The translations under genes and the position numbers were made by a program. Below are positions 7,121 to 12,563 of a stretch of DNA of 49,289 bases, piece by piece (position 1 is the first letter of the stretch; each line of letters opens with the position of its first letter). The DNA is from a virus. Where the stretch lies: IMG/VR virus record IMGVR_UViG_3300049217_000371, positions 1 to 49,289 of that record. One strand, written 5' to 3'. The notes under the pieces are model-generated. The model was not told the DNA's origin, ran no database searches, and was given only the letters and a program-made list of their open reading frames with translations.

Positions 7121-7671
7121 CACGGAGCCCCTCCGCCGGCCGGATCGTTGCCGATCCGGCCGGCCTCACCTACCGTTGCGGCGCTACCAAACGCATCAAC
7201 GGAGGATTCCTCATGCCCGACAACGCCGATCTCATCGCCGCCATCGAGGCCGCCACCGACCGGATCGAGCGCGCTCTCAATGCCCAGGCCGCCGCCACTC
7301 TCACCCGCATCAGCCTGCGGGAGATTCCGGATATCAAGCAGGAGACCATCGCCGGCATCTGGCGGTGGTTCCTTAGCGAAGTCGCCGCCAAGTGACACCA
7401 TGGCGCCCGTAGTCAGGAAAGCCGCGTAGGCGCCTGCCTGAGCTGTGATGAGAGCGAGATCGGGCGCAGCCCCGAATTTCGGACCGGTCAGAAAGTCGAG
7501 GGCGGCGAACCGGGCAGCGGACGCATCATCACCACCGGCGAACACGAACGTTACAAGCGCGGCCGACAGTTGCAGCTCATCACTGTCGGTCGCCGCATGG
7601 TTAAACCTATGAAGACGGCGCGCCTTTTTCAGGCACGCGAGACGAACTGCGAAGCGTTGATTATCATCCAT
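7120..7671 (-). CDS. Hypothetical protein, frame open for 183 aa
   Basis: Begins MDDNQRFAVRLACLKKARRLHRFNHAATDS after the strong box GGGAGGCGCG, the same ribosome-binding box used by three rightward genes at 9.1-10.3 kb. The first ~95 residues look like a natural mixed helical protein. The rest is Gly/Asp-rich and is antisense to the 60-aa gene at 7213-7395 and to cassette B, so it may be read-through after loss of an original stop. The TGA overlaps the ATG of paralogue 2. Function unknown. Confidence 0.45.
   Translation of the reverse strand: MDDNQRFAVRLACLKKARRLHRFNHAATDSDELQLSAALVTFVFAGGDDASAARFAALDFLTGPKFGAAPDLALITAQAGAYAAFLTTGAMVSLGGDFAKEPPPDAGDGLLLDIRNLPQADAGESGGGLGIESALDPVGGGLDGGDEIGVVGHEESSVDAFGSAATVGEAGRIGNDPAGGGAP
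7121..7212. promoter_or_regulatory. Divergent promoter/palindrome cassette, copy B
   Basis: 92 bp between paralogue 2 (leftward) and the 60-aa rightward gene. The palindrome at 7136-7163 is perfect: 12-base arms (CCGGCCGGATCG, CGATCCGGCCGG) around TTGC. CACCTACCGTTG follows, then GGAGGATTC 11 bases before... the rightward ATG region (GGAGGATTCCTCATG). The best-preserved copy, near-identical to A over most of its length. Confidence 0.7.
7213..7395 (+). CDS. 60-aa helical protein downstream of cassette B
   Basis: Sequence MPDNADLIAAIEAATDRIERALNAQ followed by a helical second half ending WRWFLSEVAAK. The start follows the cassette box GGAGGATTC. It is wholly antisense to the C-terminal half of the leftward 183-aa frame; both may not be used. 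The balanced amino-acid composition favours this one in the overlapping part. No family recognised. Confidence 0.6.
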   Translation: MPDNADLIAAIEAATDRIERALNAQAAATLTRISLREIPDIKQETIAGIWRWFLSEVAAK

Positions 7672-7743
7672 GGATACGCGCCTCCCGACGCGCGGAAGGG
7701 GCTGAATGTCGTTCGGAGGAACGCTCCGCCGGCGATGTCTTCC

Positions 7744-7905
7744 TCACCGGAAGACGCCCAGGAAGACGGCCAGCAGGTAGAGCAATGCCAGAACGGCGCC
7801 GAGGCGCAGCAGGTCTTTCAGCAACTGCCAGATCAGCCGCGAAAGCTGGCGGATAACGGACGCGAAAGCCGGGCGAGGTTCAGGGGCGGGGTTGAGCCGC
7901 AGCAT
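7744..7905 (-). CDS. 53-aa single-span membrane peptide, paralogue 3
   Basis: Starts MLRLNPAPEPRP and ends LLAVFLGVFR. One transmembrane helix at about 34-51. GGAGGA lies 7 bases before the ATG. Unlike paralogues 1 and 2 it is not next to a palindrome cassette; instead, two 17-bp operator-like sites (7943-7959, 7975-7991) lie 38-86 bases upstream, between it and the repressor gene. It may therefore be controlled directly by the repressor. Confidence 0.75.
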   Translation of the reverse strand: MLRLNPAPEPRPAFASVIRQLSRLIWQLLKDLLRLGAVLALLYLLAVFLGVFR

Positions 7906-7942
7906 GAGACGTTCCTCCACCGCGACAATGCGGCGATGGAAG

Positions 7943-7959
7943 TTCGCACTTCGCGAGAA
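7943..7959. promoter_or_regulatory. Putative repressor operator 1
   Basis: TTCGCACTTCGCGAGAA. It shares the half-sites TTCGC and GCGAGAA, at identical spacing, with sites at 7975-7991 and 8422-8438. Located upstream of paralogue 3. Confidence 0.5.
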
Positions 7960-7974
7960 GTTACGTCAAGTGGT

Positions 7975-7991
7975 TTCTCGCGCGCCGCGAA
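7975..7991. promoter_or_regulatory. Putative repressor operator 2
   Basis: On the minus strand TTCGCGGCGCGCGAGAA, matching the TTCGC-N5-GCGAGAA pattern. Lies just beyond the 3' end of the repressor gene, upstream of paralogue 3. Confidence 0.5.
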
Positions 7992-8005
7992 TGTCCGCTA
8001 GTGAG

Positions 8006-8353
8006 CTAGGAGCCGACCTTTTCGCTGCGCGAGATTCTTTCGCCAATCGAAAGCCACTCCTGAGCAGCCTCCGGCGTGAGCGCCGCTAGAATGTCAGCTG
8101 CCTTCCGCATGCTCGCATACTCCTGCTCCTTTTCAGGAGGGAACAGCAGCGCGGCCGGATGGCACCCGTAAGCCGCCGCAAGACGCTTGAGATCGTCAAG
8201 ACCCACGCCACGAGCCCCCGTCTCCCAGCCGCTGATGGTGTTGTTCTTCGAGCCAATAAGCTCGGCCACCCGTTCCAACGTCAGGCGTTTCGAACGCCTC
8301 CACGCGCGTAGGTAAGTGTGGAGCTCCACGGGCTGATGGTCGTTCTTCGCCAT
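8006..8353 (-). CDS. XRE-family prophage repressor
   Basis: 115-aa repressor. An N-terminal helix-turn-helix spans about residues 10-65 (TYLRAWRRSKRLTLERVAELIG then NNTISGWETGARGVGLDDLKRLAAAYG). A short C-terminal helical part lacks a LexA/CI-type peptidase domain, so induction would not work by RecA-stimulated self-cleavage. Start chosen at MAKNDHQP, where XRE repressors begin; the longer frame crosses the operator region. It is divergent from the Cro-like gene 92 bp away, the classic lysogeny switch. Confidence 0.85.
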   Translation of the reverse strand: MAKNDHQPVELHTYLRAWRRSKRLTLERVAELIGSKNNTISGWETGARGVGLDDLKRLAAAYGCHPAALLFPPEKEQEYASMRKAADILAALTPEAAQEWLSIGERISRSEKVGS

Positions 8354-8409
8354 CAGCTGAAGATGCCTTCTGCGCGAGAATGCTCCATTCCCTGATGGTG
8401 AGAAAGCTC

Positions 8410-8438
8410 TTGACCCAAACGTTCGCGCAGTGCGAGAA
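8410..8438 (+). promoter_or_regulatory. Cro promoter with operator 3
   Basis: A -35-like TTGACC at 8410-8415 is followed by the 17-bp dyad TTCGCGCAGTGCGAGAA at 8422-8438 (7 of 8 base pairs symmetric), which would overlap a weak -10 region. This fits repression of the rightward operon by the XRE repressor. The predicted transcript start falls close to the ATG at 8446, so the mRNA could be nearly leaderless. Confidence 0.5.
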
Positions 8439-8445
8439 ATCGAGC

Positions 8446-8661
8446 ATGAGACTGGCAACGTATCTCGAAAACTCTGACGACACCCTGACCGGGCTCTCCA
8501 AACGCACGGGGATCAAGGTGACGACACTCCACGGCTACATGACGCTGCGCCGCATTCCGAACGCCGTGAACGTGGCAAAGCTGGAGGAGGCGACGGGCGG
8601 CAAGGTCTGCGCCCGCGATCATATCCCCGAAACCGCCGAGCAACCTGGATGTGCTGCATGA
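8446..8661 (+). CDS. Cro-like HTH protein
   Basis: 71-aa DNA-binding protein (MRLATYLENSDDTLTGLSKRTGIKVTTLHGYMTLRRIPNA). The helix-turn-helix at about residues 14-40 resembles YdaS/Cro-type antirepressors. Start chosen at ATG 8446 because the 22 residues before it run through the promoter and operator. First gene of the rightward early operon; its TGA overlaps the next ATG. Confidence 0.75.
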   Translation: MRLATYLENSDDTLTGLSKRTGIKVTTLHGYMTLRRIPNAVNVAKLEEATGGKVCARDHIPETAEQPGCAA

Positions 8662-9092
8662 CGGCGTTATTCCCGACCGTCGGGACGGCGGTCCTGCGGT
8701 CCGTCGGAGTCCGCGTTCCGAGCCTTTACAGAGGCTTCCGACCGATTCGGCAGGGGGGGGGGTACGAGTCGATACGGTGGCGTCAGACCCGGAACCGGGC
8801 CGGTGAAGAGAGACGAATGCGGCGCGAGCATGTCCAAATTCGTCTCCCCCATTGGCTTGTTGGTGAGCCGTGCGTTTCATTATGGTTACAACACTTTCTT
8901 TCGACTTCGCAACCTCATCTCTTGACGGGACCACGTTTTTCTGATGCGCGGCATTTCCGAAGGAAATTTCAGACATTGCCTCGCCCTGCCGGGATAGCCG
9001 GAGGCGGCCATCTGGGTCACATTCGTCCTCAACGCCAGCAAAAATGCATGCGAATTTCTTCCGCGCGTCGGGAGGCGCGCATTCATGGATGA
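8658..9092 (+). CDS. Uncertain ORF with a G10 tract
   Basis: 144-aa frame, ATGA-coupled to the Cro-like gene and ending REARIHG, whose codons contain the GGGAGGCGCGC ribosome-binding box of the next gene. The amino-acid sequence looks unnatural in places (Arg/Pro-rich, no domain), and a run of ten G at 8753-8762 could shift the frame. Internal starts exist at 8817 (this frame) and 8830 (another frame, a 31-aa peptide). I regard the coding status as open. Confidence 0.35.
   Translation: MTALFPTVGTAVLRSVGVRVPSLYRGFRPIRQGGGYESIRWRQTRNRAGEERRMRREHVQIRLPHWLVGEPCVSLWLQHFLSTSQPHLLTGPRFSDARHFRRKFQTLPRPAGIAGGGHLGHIRPQRQQKCMRISSARREARIHG
8753..8762 (+). repeat. Homopolymer of ten G
   Basis: Ten consecutive G bases, encoding Gly-Gly-Gly in the frame at 8658-9092. 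Tracts of this length are prone to slippage and could switch the reading frame on and off; it is also a common sequencing-error site. Confidence 0.9.
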
Positions 9093-9381
9093 CGTGAGAC
9101 CGTCACTCGTGGCGACGCACGTAGTCTGCTGCTCGGATCTTTGGTTTGATCTGGTTGACGGGACATCAACGCTTCGCATGGCGGTGCAGCGTCCGGACGT
9201 TCCGCGCGAATTCTGGAGCATCCTCACAGGCGGCATCGCAGTGAGATTCCGTGAATTGGCTGTGATCAGGGGGCGCCGAGTGTTCGAAGCCATTGAATGG
9301 CGTCGGGAAGATTCGCCAGACCCATCCGTACGAGCTGAGCCAATCCAGCCTGAAGGGCCGCTTCGGGAGGCGCGCATCTGA
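9085..9381 (+). CDS. Hypothetical protein, 98 aa
   Basis: Begins MDDVRPSLVATHVVCCSDLWFDLVDG; mixed alpha/beta composition with a RFRELAVIRGRRVFEAIEW segment. Strong box GGGAGGCGCGC ends 4 bases before the ATG. It ends REARI because the same box for the next gene is embedded in its last codons. The TGA overlaps the next ATG. No family recognised. Confidence 0.65.
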   Translation: MDDVRPSLVATHVVCCSDLWFDLVDGTSTLRMAVQRPDVPREFWSILTGGIAVRFRELAVIRGRRVFEAIEWRREDSPDPSVRAEPIQPEGPLREARI

Positions 9382-9647
9382 TGACACGGTTCGCGCTACG
9401 CCGGCCGGCGAAGATCCCCAAGGGATTGCCTGAGGGGATTCGGTTGTTCCGTGAACGGCGGCTCCCGATGGAGCAGGCGGAACCGTGGATGCGGTGGCCA
9501 CGATCCATCGTCAAGCCGTCGCGGACGCCGACCGTTGTGGACGCTACATTTTGGAACAGCGCTCAAGAAGAGCTTGTGTCCGAGATCTTGCGTAATCGAC
9601 CGGCGCAGGGCCCAGCGGACTTGATTTCCGGTGCTTCTCAAGCATGA
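9381..9647 (+). CDS. Hypothetical basic protein, 88 aa
   Basis: Begins MTRFALRRPAKIPKGLPEGIRLFRERRLPMEQAEPWMRWP. TGATG-coupled to the previous gene with GGGAGGCGCGC upstream. The last 35 codons are antisense to the leftward gene at 9544-9798, so one of the two may really be shorter or unused. Function unknown. Confidence 0.5.
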   Translation: MTRFALRRPAKIPKGLPEGIRLFRERRLPMEQAEPWMRWPRSIVKPSRTPTVVDATFWNSAQEELVSEILRNRPAQGPADLISGASQA

Positions 9648-9798
9648 GCAAAACGGCATCCACTGCTGCGACAGCGTCATCCTTTGGAATCAGCCCGTGC
9701 TTGATGAGGGCGGTCCAAAGCGCGGCCACGTTAAGGCCCGCGAAAATGGCCTCGCCATTGGCCATATTGAGCGCTCTTTCGAGCGATTGTTCGTCCAT
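9544..9798 (-). CDS. Hypothetical helical protein, 84 aa, leftward from cassette C
   Basis: Begins MDEQSLERALNMANGEAIFAGLNVAALWTALIKHG and is helical throughout. The start is fixed by the cassette box GGAGGATTC ending one base before the ATG, at the same relative position as in cassettes A and D. Convergent with the 88-aa gene and overlapping it by 104 bases. No family recognised. Confidence 0.6.
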   Translation of the reverse strand: MDEQSLERALNMANGEAIFAGLNVAALWTALIKHGLIPKDDAVAAVDAVLLMLEKHRKSSPLGPAPVDYARSRTQALLERCSKM

Positions 9799-9882
9799 AG
9801 AATCCTCCGATGGTTGTGTGGAAGCTCCAACGGTAGGTGAAGGCGGCCGGGTCGGCAACGACCTGGCCGCCGGAGGCGCGCC
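9799..9882. promoter_or_regulatory. Divergent promoter/palindrome cassette, copy C
   Basis: 84 bp, inverted relative to A and B: the GGAGGATTC box faces the leftward gene. The palindrome at 9842-9871 has 13-base arms (GGCGGCCGGGTCG and partner, one mismatch) around GCAA. GGAGGCGCGCC precedes the rightward GTG at 9883. The conserved ACGGTAGGTGA is present. Confidence 0.7.
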
Positions 9883-10350
9883 GTGACGCAGCAGCACGCC
9901 CCGCACGTCTATGCCAGAGTCAAAACGGCCTGGAAGCTCCTGGTGGGTCGCCTTGGTGGCGTCGAGGCCGTGACATCCTGTACGCGGGCGGCGCGCAGCC
10001 TCGCCAGCGACTATGGCAACGTCCATAGCGACCGCTACGTCCCGGTCGATGTGCTGCTGGACGCCGAAACCGTCGCCGGCGAGCCGCTTGTGACGGCCGC
10101 CCTGGCGCGGGCGCAAGGGTACGAGCTGATCCCCGTGTCGCCCATGTCGGAGACGGACCTCGCCATCGAGGTCGCCCGCCTGGGCGCCGATGTCGCGGAC
10201 CTATTTGCGCAGATCTCCGCGCATCTGTCCGGCGCGCCGCTTTCCGACCCGCAGCGGGCCAAGGCTCTGGCCGACCTTGTGGATGTCAAGCTGGTTGTGC
10301 TGCGGGCCGAAGCCATCCTGGGGCGTCGGGAGGCGCGCGGTCATGGATGA
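9883..10350 (+). CDS. Phage protein, possibly CII/CP76-like regulator
   Basis: 155-aa protein. Residues 10-60 (VKTAWKLLVGRLGGVEAVTSCTRAARSLASDYGNV, then RYVPVDVLLDAETVAG) match the layout of a family frequent in alphaproteobacterial prophages next to GcrA and primase genes and sometimes annotated as CII-like regulators. A helical C-terminus follows. GTG start, supported by GGAGGCGCGCC. It ends GRREARGHG, with the next gene's ribosome-binding box embedded. The family call is from memory of the pattern, so moderate. Confidence 0.6.
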   Translation: MTQQHAPHVYARVKTAWKLLVGRLGGVEAVTSCTRAARSLASDYGNVHSDRYVPVDVLLDAETVAGEPLVTAALARAQGYELIPVSPMSETDLAIEVARLGADVADLFAQISAHLSGAPLSDPQRAKALADLVDVKLVVLRAEAILGRREARGHG

Positions 10351-10525
10351 AGTAACAGCGGCAGGCGGCCAAGTCGGCAATGACGAAGCCGCCGGCGGTG
10401 TGACCCAGCAGCAAGCGGCCTATGTCCCAGGTGACGACTGGGATGCGGTGCTTCGGCAGTACAGGCTGGCAATGGATATTTTTATAGCGTCAGCACCGCA
10501 ATCCAGTCAGAGGCCAGCCGAGTGA
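10343..10525 (+). CDS. 60-aa protein spanning a degenerate cassette
   Basis: Begins MDEVTAAGGQVGNDEAAGGVTQQQAAYV. The first 17 codons are a decayed cassette palindrome (10364-10393). From codon 20 (GTG ACC CAG CAG) it resembles the start of the gene at 9883 (GTG ACG CAG CAG), so it may be a duplication of a cassette plus gene start that became translated. GGGAGGCGCGC lies upstream. The last 44 bases are antisense to the leftward gene. Confidence 0.55.
   Translation: MDEVTAAGGQVGNDEAAGGVTQQQAAYVPGDDWDAVLRQYRLAMDIFIASAPQSSQRPAE
10364..10393. repeat. Degenerate cassette palindrome, copy E
   Basis: GGCGGCCAAGTCG, GCAA, then TGACGAAGCCGCC. The order and loop match copies C and D, but the arms have several mismatches and the flanking TAGGTGA and GGAGGATTC boxes are missing. 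Lies inside a reading frame. Confidence 0.5.
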
Positions 10526-10733
10526 TGCCTTGCCTCGCCAACTCCTCCCCTTGGAAGTCCAGCGCGAACCTTGGTTCGGCTTTTGCGGCTTCATTTATGA
10601 GGTTGACTGCGTACGCTTTTGCTTCTGGCGTCGCGTTTCTCAGTAGACCGGTAACGACGATGCTCAGCATCTGCGTTTCGGCGCGAAGTATTTCCAGATT
10701 TTCGGCAACGCGTGCCATCGATAGTTCGGCCAA
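10482..10733 (-). CDS. 83-aa helical protein, TTG start, leftward from cassette D
   Basis: LAELSMARVAENLEILRAE then QMLSIVVTGLLRNATPEAKAYAVNLINEAAKAEPRFALDF. The TTG start is deduced by alignment of cassette D with A and C: GGAGGATTCtTTGGCCGAAC corresponds to GGAGGATTCtATGGACGAAC. An in-frame ATG six codons in is the alternative. Function unknown. Confidence 0.6.
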   Translation of the reverse strand: MAELSMARVAENLEILRAETQMLSIVVTGLLRNATPEAKAYAVNLINEAAKAEPRFALDFQGEELARQGITRLASDWIAVLTL

Positions 10734-10817
10734 AGAATCCTCCGTCGGTCGTGTGACAGCACCAACGGTAGGTGAAGGCGGCCGGGTCGGCAACGATCCG
10801 GCCGCCGGAGCGATCCC
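10734..10817. promoter_or_regulatory. Divergent promoter/palindrome cassette, copy D
   Basis: 84 bp, same length and orientation as C. The palindrome at 10777-10806 has 13-base arms with one G-T type mismatch around GCAA. ACGGTAGGTGA and GGAGGATTC are present toward the leftward gene; CCGGAG lies before the rightward ATG at 10818. Confidence 0.7.
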
Positions 10818-11024
10818 ATGAGCGCGCGTCTCGATTCCAGCCGGTTCCCCCAGCTGCACGACCAGCTGCGCACAAGCACCGGCTACACGCTCGCGCGTGG
10901 TGGGGTGATCCGCATGCCGCCGCCGATCGAGCGCGAGCGGACCGAGACGCCGGTCATTCGCGATGTCACCGTTTCACCGAAGAAGAAAGCCCGCGCGAAG
11001 CGGCCCGCGAAAGGCGACCTATGA
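10818..11024 (+). CDS. Hypothetical basic protein, 68 aa
   Basis: Begins MSARLDSSRFPQLHDQLRTSTGYTLARGGV and ends in a Lys/Arg-rich tail (SPKKKARAKRPAKGDL) that could bind nucleic acid. Start at the edge of cassette D. Its TGA overlaps the GcrA start as ATGA. No family recognised. Confidence 0.65.
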   Translation: MSARLDSSRFPQLHDQLRTSTGYTLARGGVIRMPPPIERERTETPVIRDVTVSPKKKARAKRPAKGDL

Positions 11025-11464
11025 GCGACGCGGTTTGGACGGAGCTGATGATTTCCGAGCTCCGCACCATGTGGGACTCGGACTGGAAAGCATCCGCGAT
11101 CGCCGAAGCTCTCGGCATCAGCAAGAATGCCGTCGTCGGGAAAGCGCATCGCCTCCAGCTCGCGTCGCGGCCGAGCCCGATTCGGACTTCAGTGACGCCG
11201 AAAGCGCAGGCGCCCTCCAAGACGGAGCGGGCGGCGGCGCTGAAATTGCCGGATGGCGCGAAGCGGGCAGCTGCCGCGCCGATCCCGAAGCCCGCGCCAC
11301 GTGAGCGGCCGCCTGCAGACGGCTGCCGCTGGCCCATGTGGGCGTTTGCGGCGGCCGCGACCCACAAATACTGCGGCGAGCCCCGAACGGACGTGGCTGA
11401 GCCGTATTGCGCCGTACATCGGGCGATCGCGTTCACGCCCATCAAGCGCCTGGTCGCGGCATGA
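11021..11464 (+). CDS. GcrA-family cell-cycle regulator homologue
   Basis: 147-aa GcrA-like protein. The N-terminal DNA-binding domain (VWTELMISELRTMW then AIAEALGISKNAVVGKAHRLQL, residues 5-48) matches the family's W-T...I-A..L-G..N-A-V-x-G-K-x-H-R-L pattern. A Pro/Ala-rich linker leads to a C-terminal region with CRWP (C102), YCGEP (C118) and YCAVHRAIAF (C130, H133). In Caulobacter, GcrA binds GANTC sites methylated by CcrM and contacts sigma-70. A phage copy may retarget host RNA polymerase. ATGA-coupled to both neighbours. Confidence 0.9.
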   Translation: MSDAVWTELMISELRTMWDSDWKASAIAEALGISKNAVVGKAHRLQLASRPSPIRTSVTPKAQAPSKTERAAALKLPDGAKRAAAAPIPKPAPRERPPADGCRWPMWAFAAAATHKYCGEPRTDVAEPYCAVHRAIAFTPIKRLVAA

Positions 11465-12321
11465 GCGACCAATCGCCACCATTGTTGCGCCTCGATCGCC
11501 TTGAGCGTGCCTGCCTTGAGCTGGCGCAGGCAATCGCGAACTTCACGGGCGCACTACAAGCGGAGTTCCGGCGGCTCGAATCCACCGTGGCACCGCATTC
11601 CCACCCGGCGGAGGTGTCAGCTTCGCCGGTGACTGACCAACCGGTGGCGCCCGTGTCGCATGACGCGCCGGTTGGGGACTTCTTGGACGTTTCCTCCCAG
11701 ACTTCGGGATCCCACGGGAATAAGTCGCGTGGGGACCCGGCGCCGGCGGAGCCGAAAGCTCCGCCGGCGGCTTTTTTGAGTGCGTCTCGATGGACGCCAG
11801 AGCGGCTGGAGCTATTGCGCGAGACCTATACGAGCGGCGTTCCCCTCGGCGATATCGAACTACGACTGAACGCTCTGCCTTCGAAGATCGCGGTTTCGAA
11901 AAATCAGATCGGCGCAATGGCGGCGACGAAGGGTTGGCAGCGGCCGCCCGAATCCCGGCTGAAACCGCCCGATTCCTGGACGCCGGAGCGTCTGGCGGTG
12001 GCGCAGCCGCTTTATGAAACCGGCGCGCCGATGGCGCAGATCATCGCCGCCGTGAACGCGCTTCCAGGTCCCCCTATCAACCCGTATCGCGTGACAGTTT
12101 TCGCCGGTGCACATCGTTGGACGCGCGGCGGTCCCGCCGAGCAGTCGGTCTCGACGACGCCGGTACCGGCCAATGCGACCGAGATCATCCATTGGGCAGG
12201 CCAGCGCGGAATCATGGTGGGCCGCGGCACGCTACCGATAGACAAGATCAACGCGAAGCGCGCCGATCTCGGCATGCCGCCATTCGCGCTGACGCCTTCC
12301 CTCCGCGGGGCAATTGCGTGA
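11461..12321 (+). CDS. 286-aa protein with two WTPER HTH-like repeats
   Basis: An N-terminal helical part (1-45) and a Ser/Pro linker (46-105) precede two ~50-residue repeats: RWTPERLELLRETYTSGVPL (110-160) and SWTPERLAVAQPLYETGAPM (172-221). Each resembles the opening of a GcrA or SANT-type DNA-binding domain, with tryptophans at the start and end. Directly coupled to the gcrA homologue, it may be a co-regulator acting on the same DNA, but no function is established. A C-terminal third of about 60 residues is distinct. Confidence 0.65.
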   Translation: MSDQSPPLLRLDRLERACLELAQAIANFTGALQAEFRRLESTVAPHSHPAEVSASPVTDQPVAPVSHDAPVGDFLDVSSQTSGSHGNKSRGDPAPAEPKAPPAAFLSASRWTPERLELLRETYTSGVPLGDIELRLNALPSKIAVSKNQIGAMAATKGWQRPPESRLKPPDSWTPERLAVAQPLYETGAPMAQIIAAVNALPGPPINPYRVTVFAGAHRWTRGGPAEQSVSTTPVPANATEIIHWAGQRGIMVGRGTLPIDKINAKRADLGMPPFALTPSLRGAIA

Positions 12322-12563
12322 GTCTGGACTGCACACCTCAGAGCTTCGATCGTGGCCGCGCGCTGCTGGACCGGCTACGGCTGGAAAGCGGCGTCGAGAA
12401 CCTTGGCATCGATCTCGCTGTGGCGCTTGGCATCCTGATCGCTGACGAATGCCCGGGCCACGACCTGCGTCTGCCCTTGGCGCTGGCGAATGCCATCACG
12501 CTGGCGGCCTGCAGGCTACGGCGGAAAGCCGCTGTGGTCTCCAGCTGCGCGGGATCGGCCTGA
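12318..12563 (+). CDS. Hypothetical helical protein, 81 aa
   Basis: VSLDCTPQSFDRGRALLDRLRLESGVENLGIDLAVALGIL; helical, with four cysteines scattered along its length. GTG start overlapping the upstream TGA (GTGA), stop overlapping the primase ATG (TGATG). No family recognised; its conserved position suggests an accessory to replication. Confidence 0.6.
   Translation: MSLDCTPQSFDRGRALLDRLRLESGVENLGIDLAVALGILIADECPGHDLRLPLALANAITLAACRLRRKAAVVSSCAGSA

Noticed and set aside
6186-7169. 327-aa minus-strand frame
   Set aside because: Crosses cassettes A and B and the membrane gene in the wrong frame.
8021-8037. Fourth operator-like site in the repressor 3' end
   Set aside because: TTCGC and GCGAGA are present but the spacing differs from the other three sites.
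8830-8925. 31-aa peptide MSKFVSPIGLLVSRAF...
   Set aside because: Composition looks protein-like but the ribosome-binding site is weak and it conflicts with the coupled frame at 8658-9092; left as a possible alternative.
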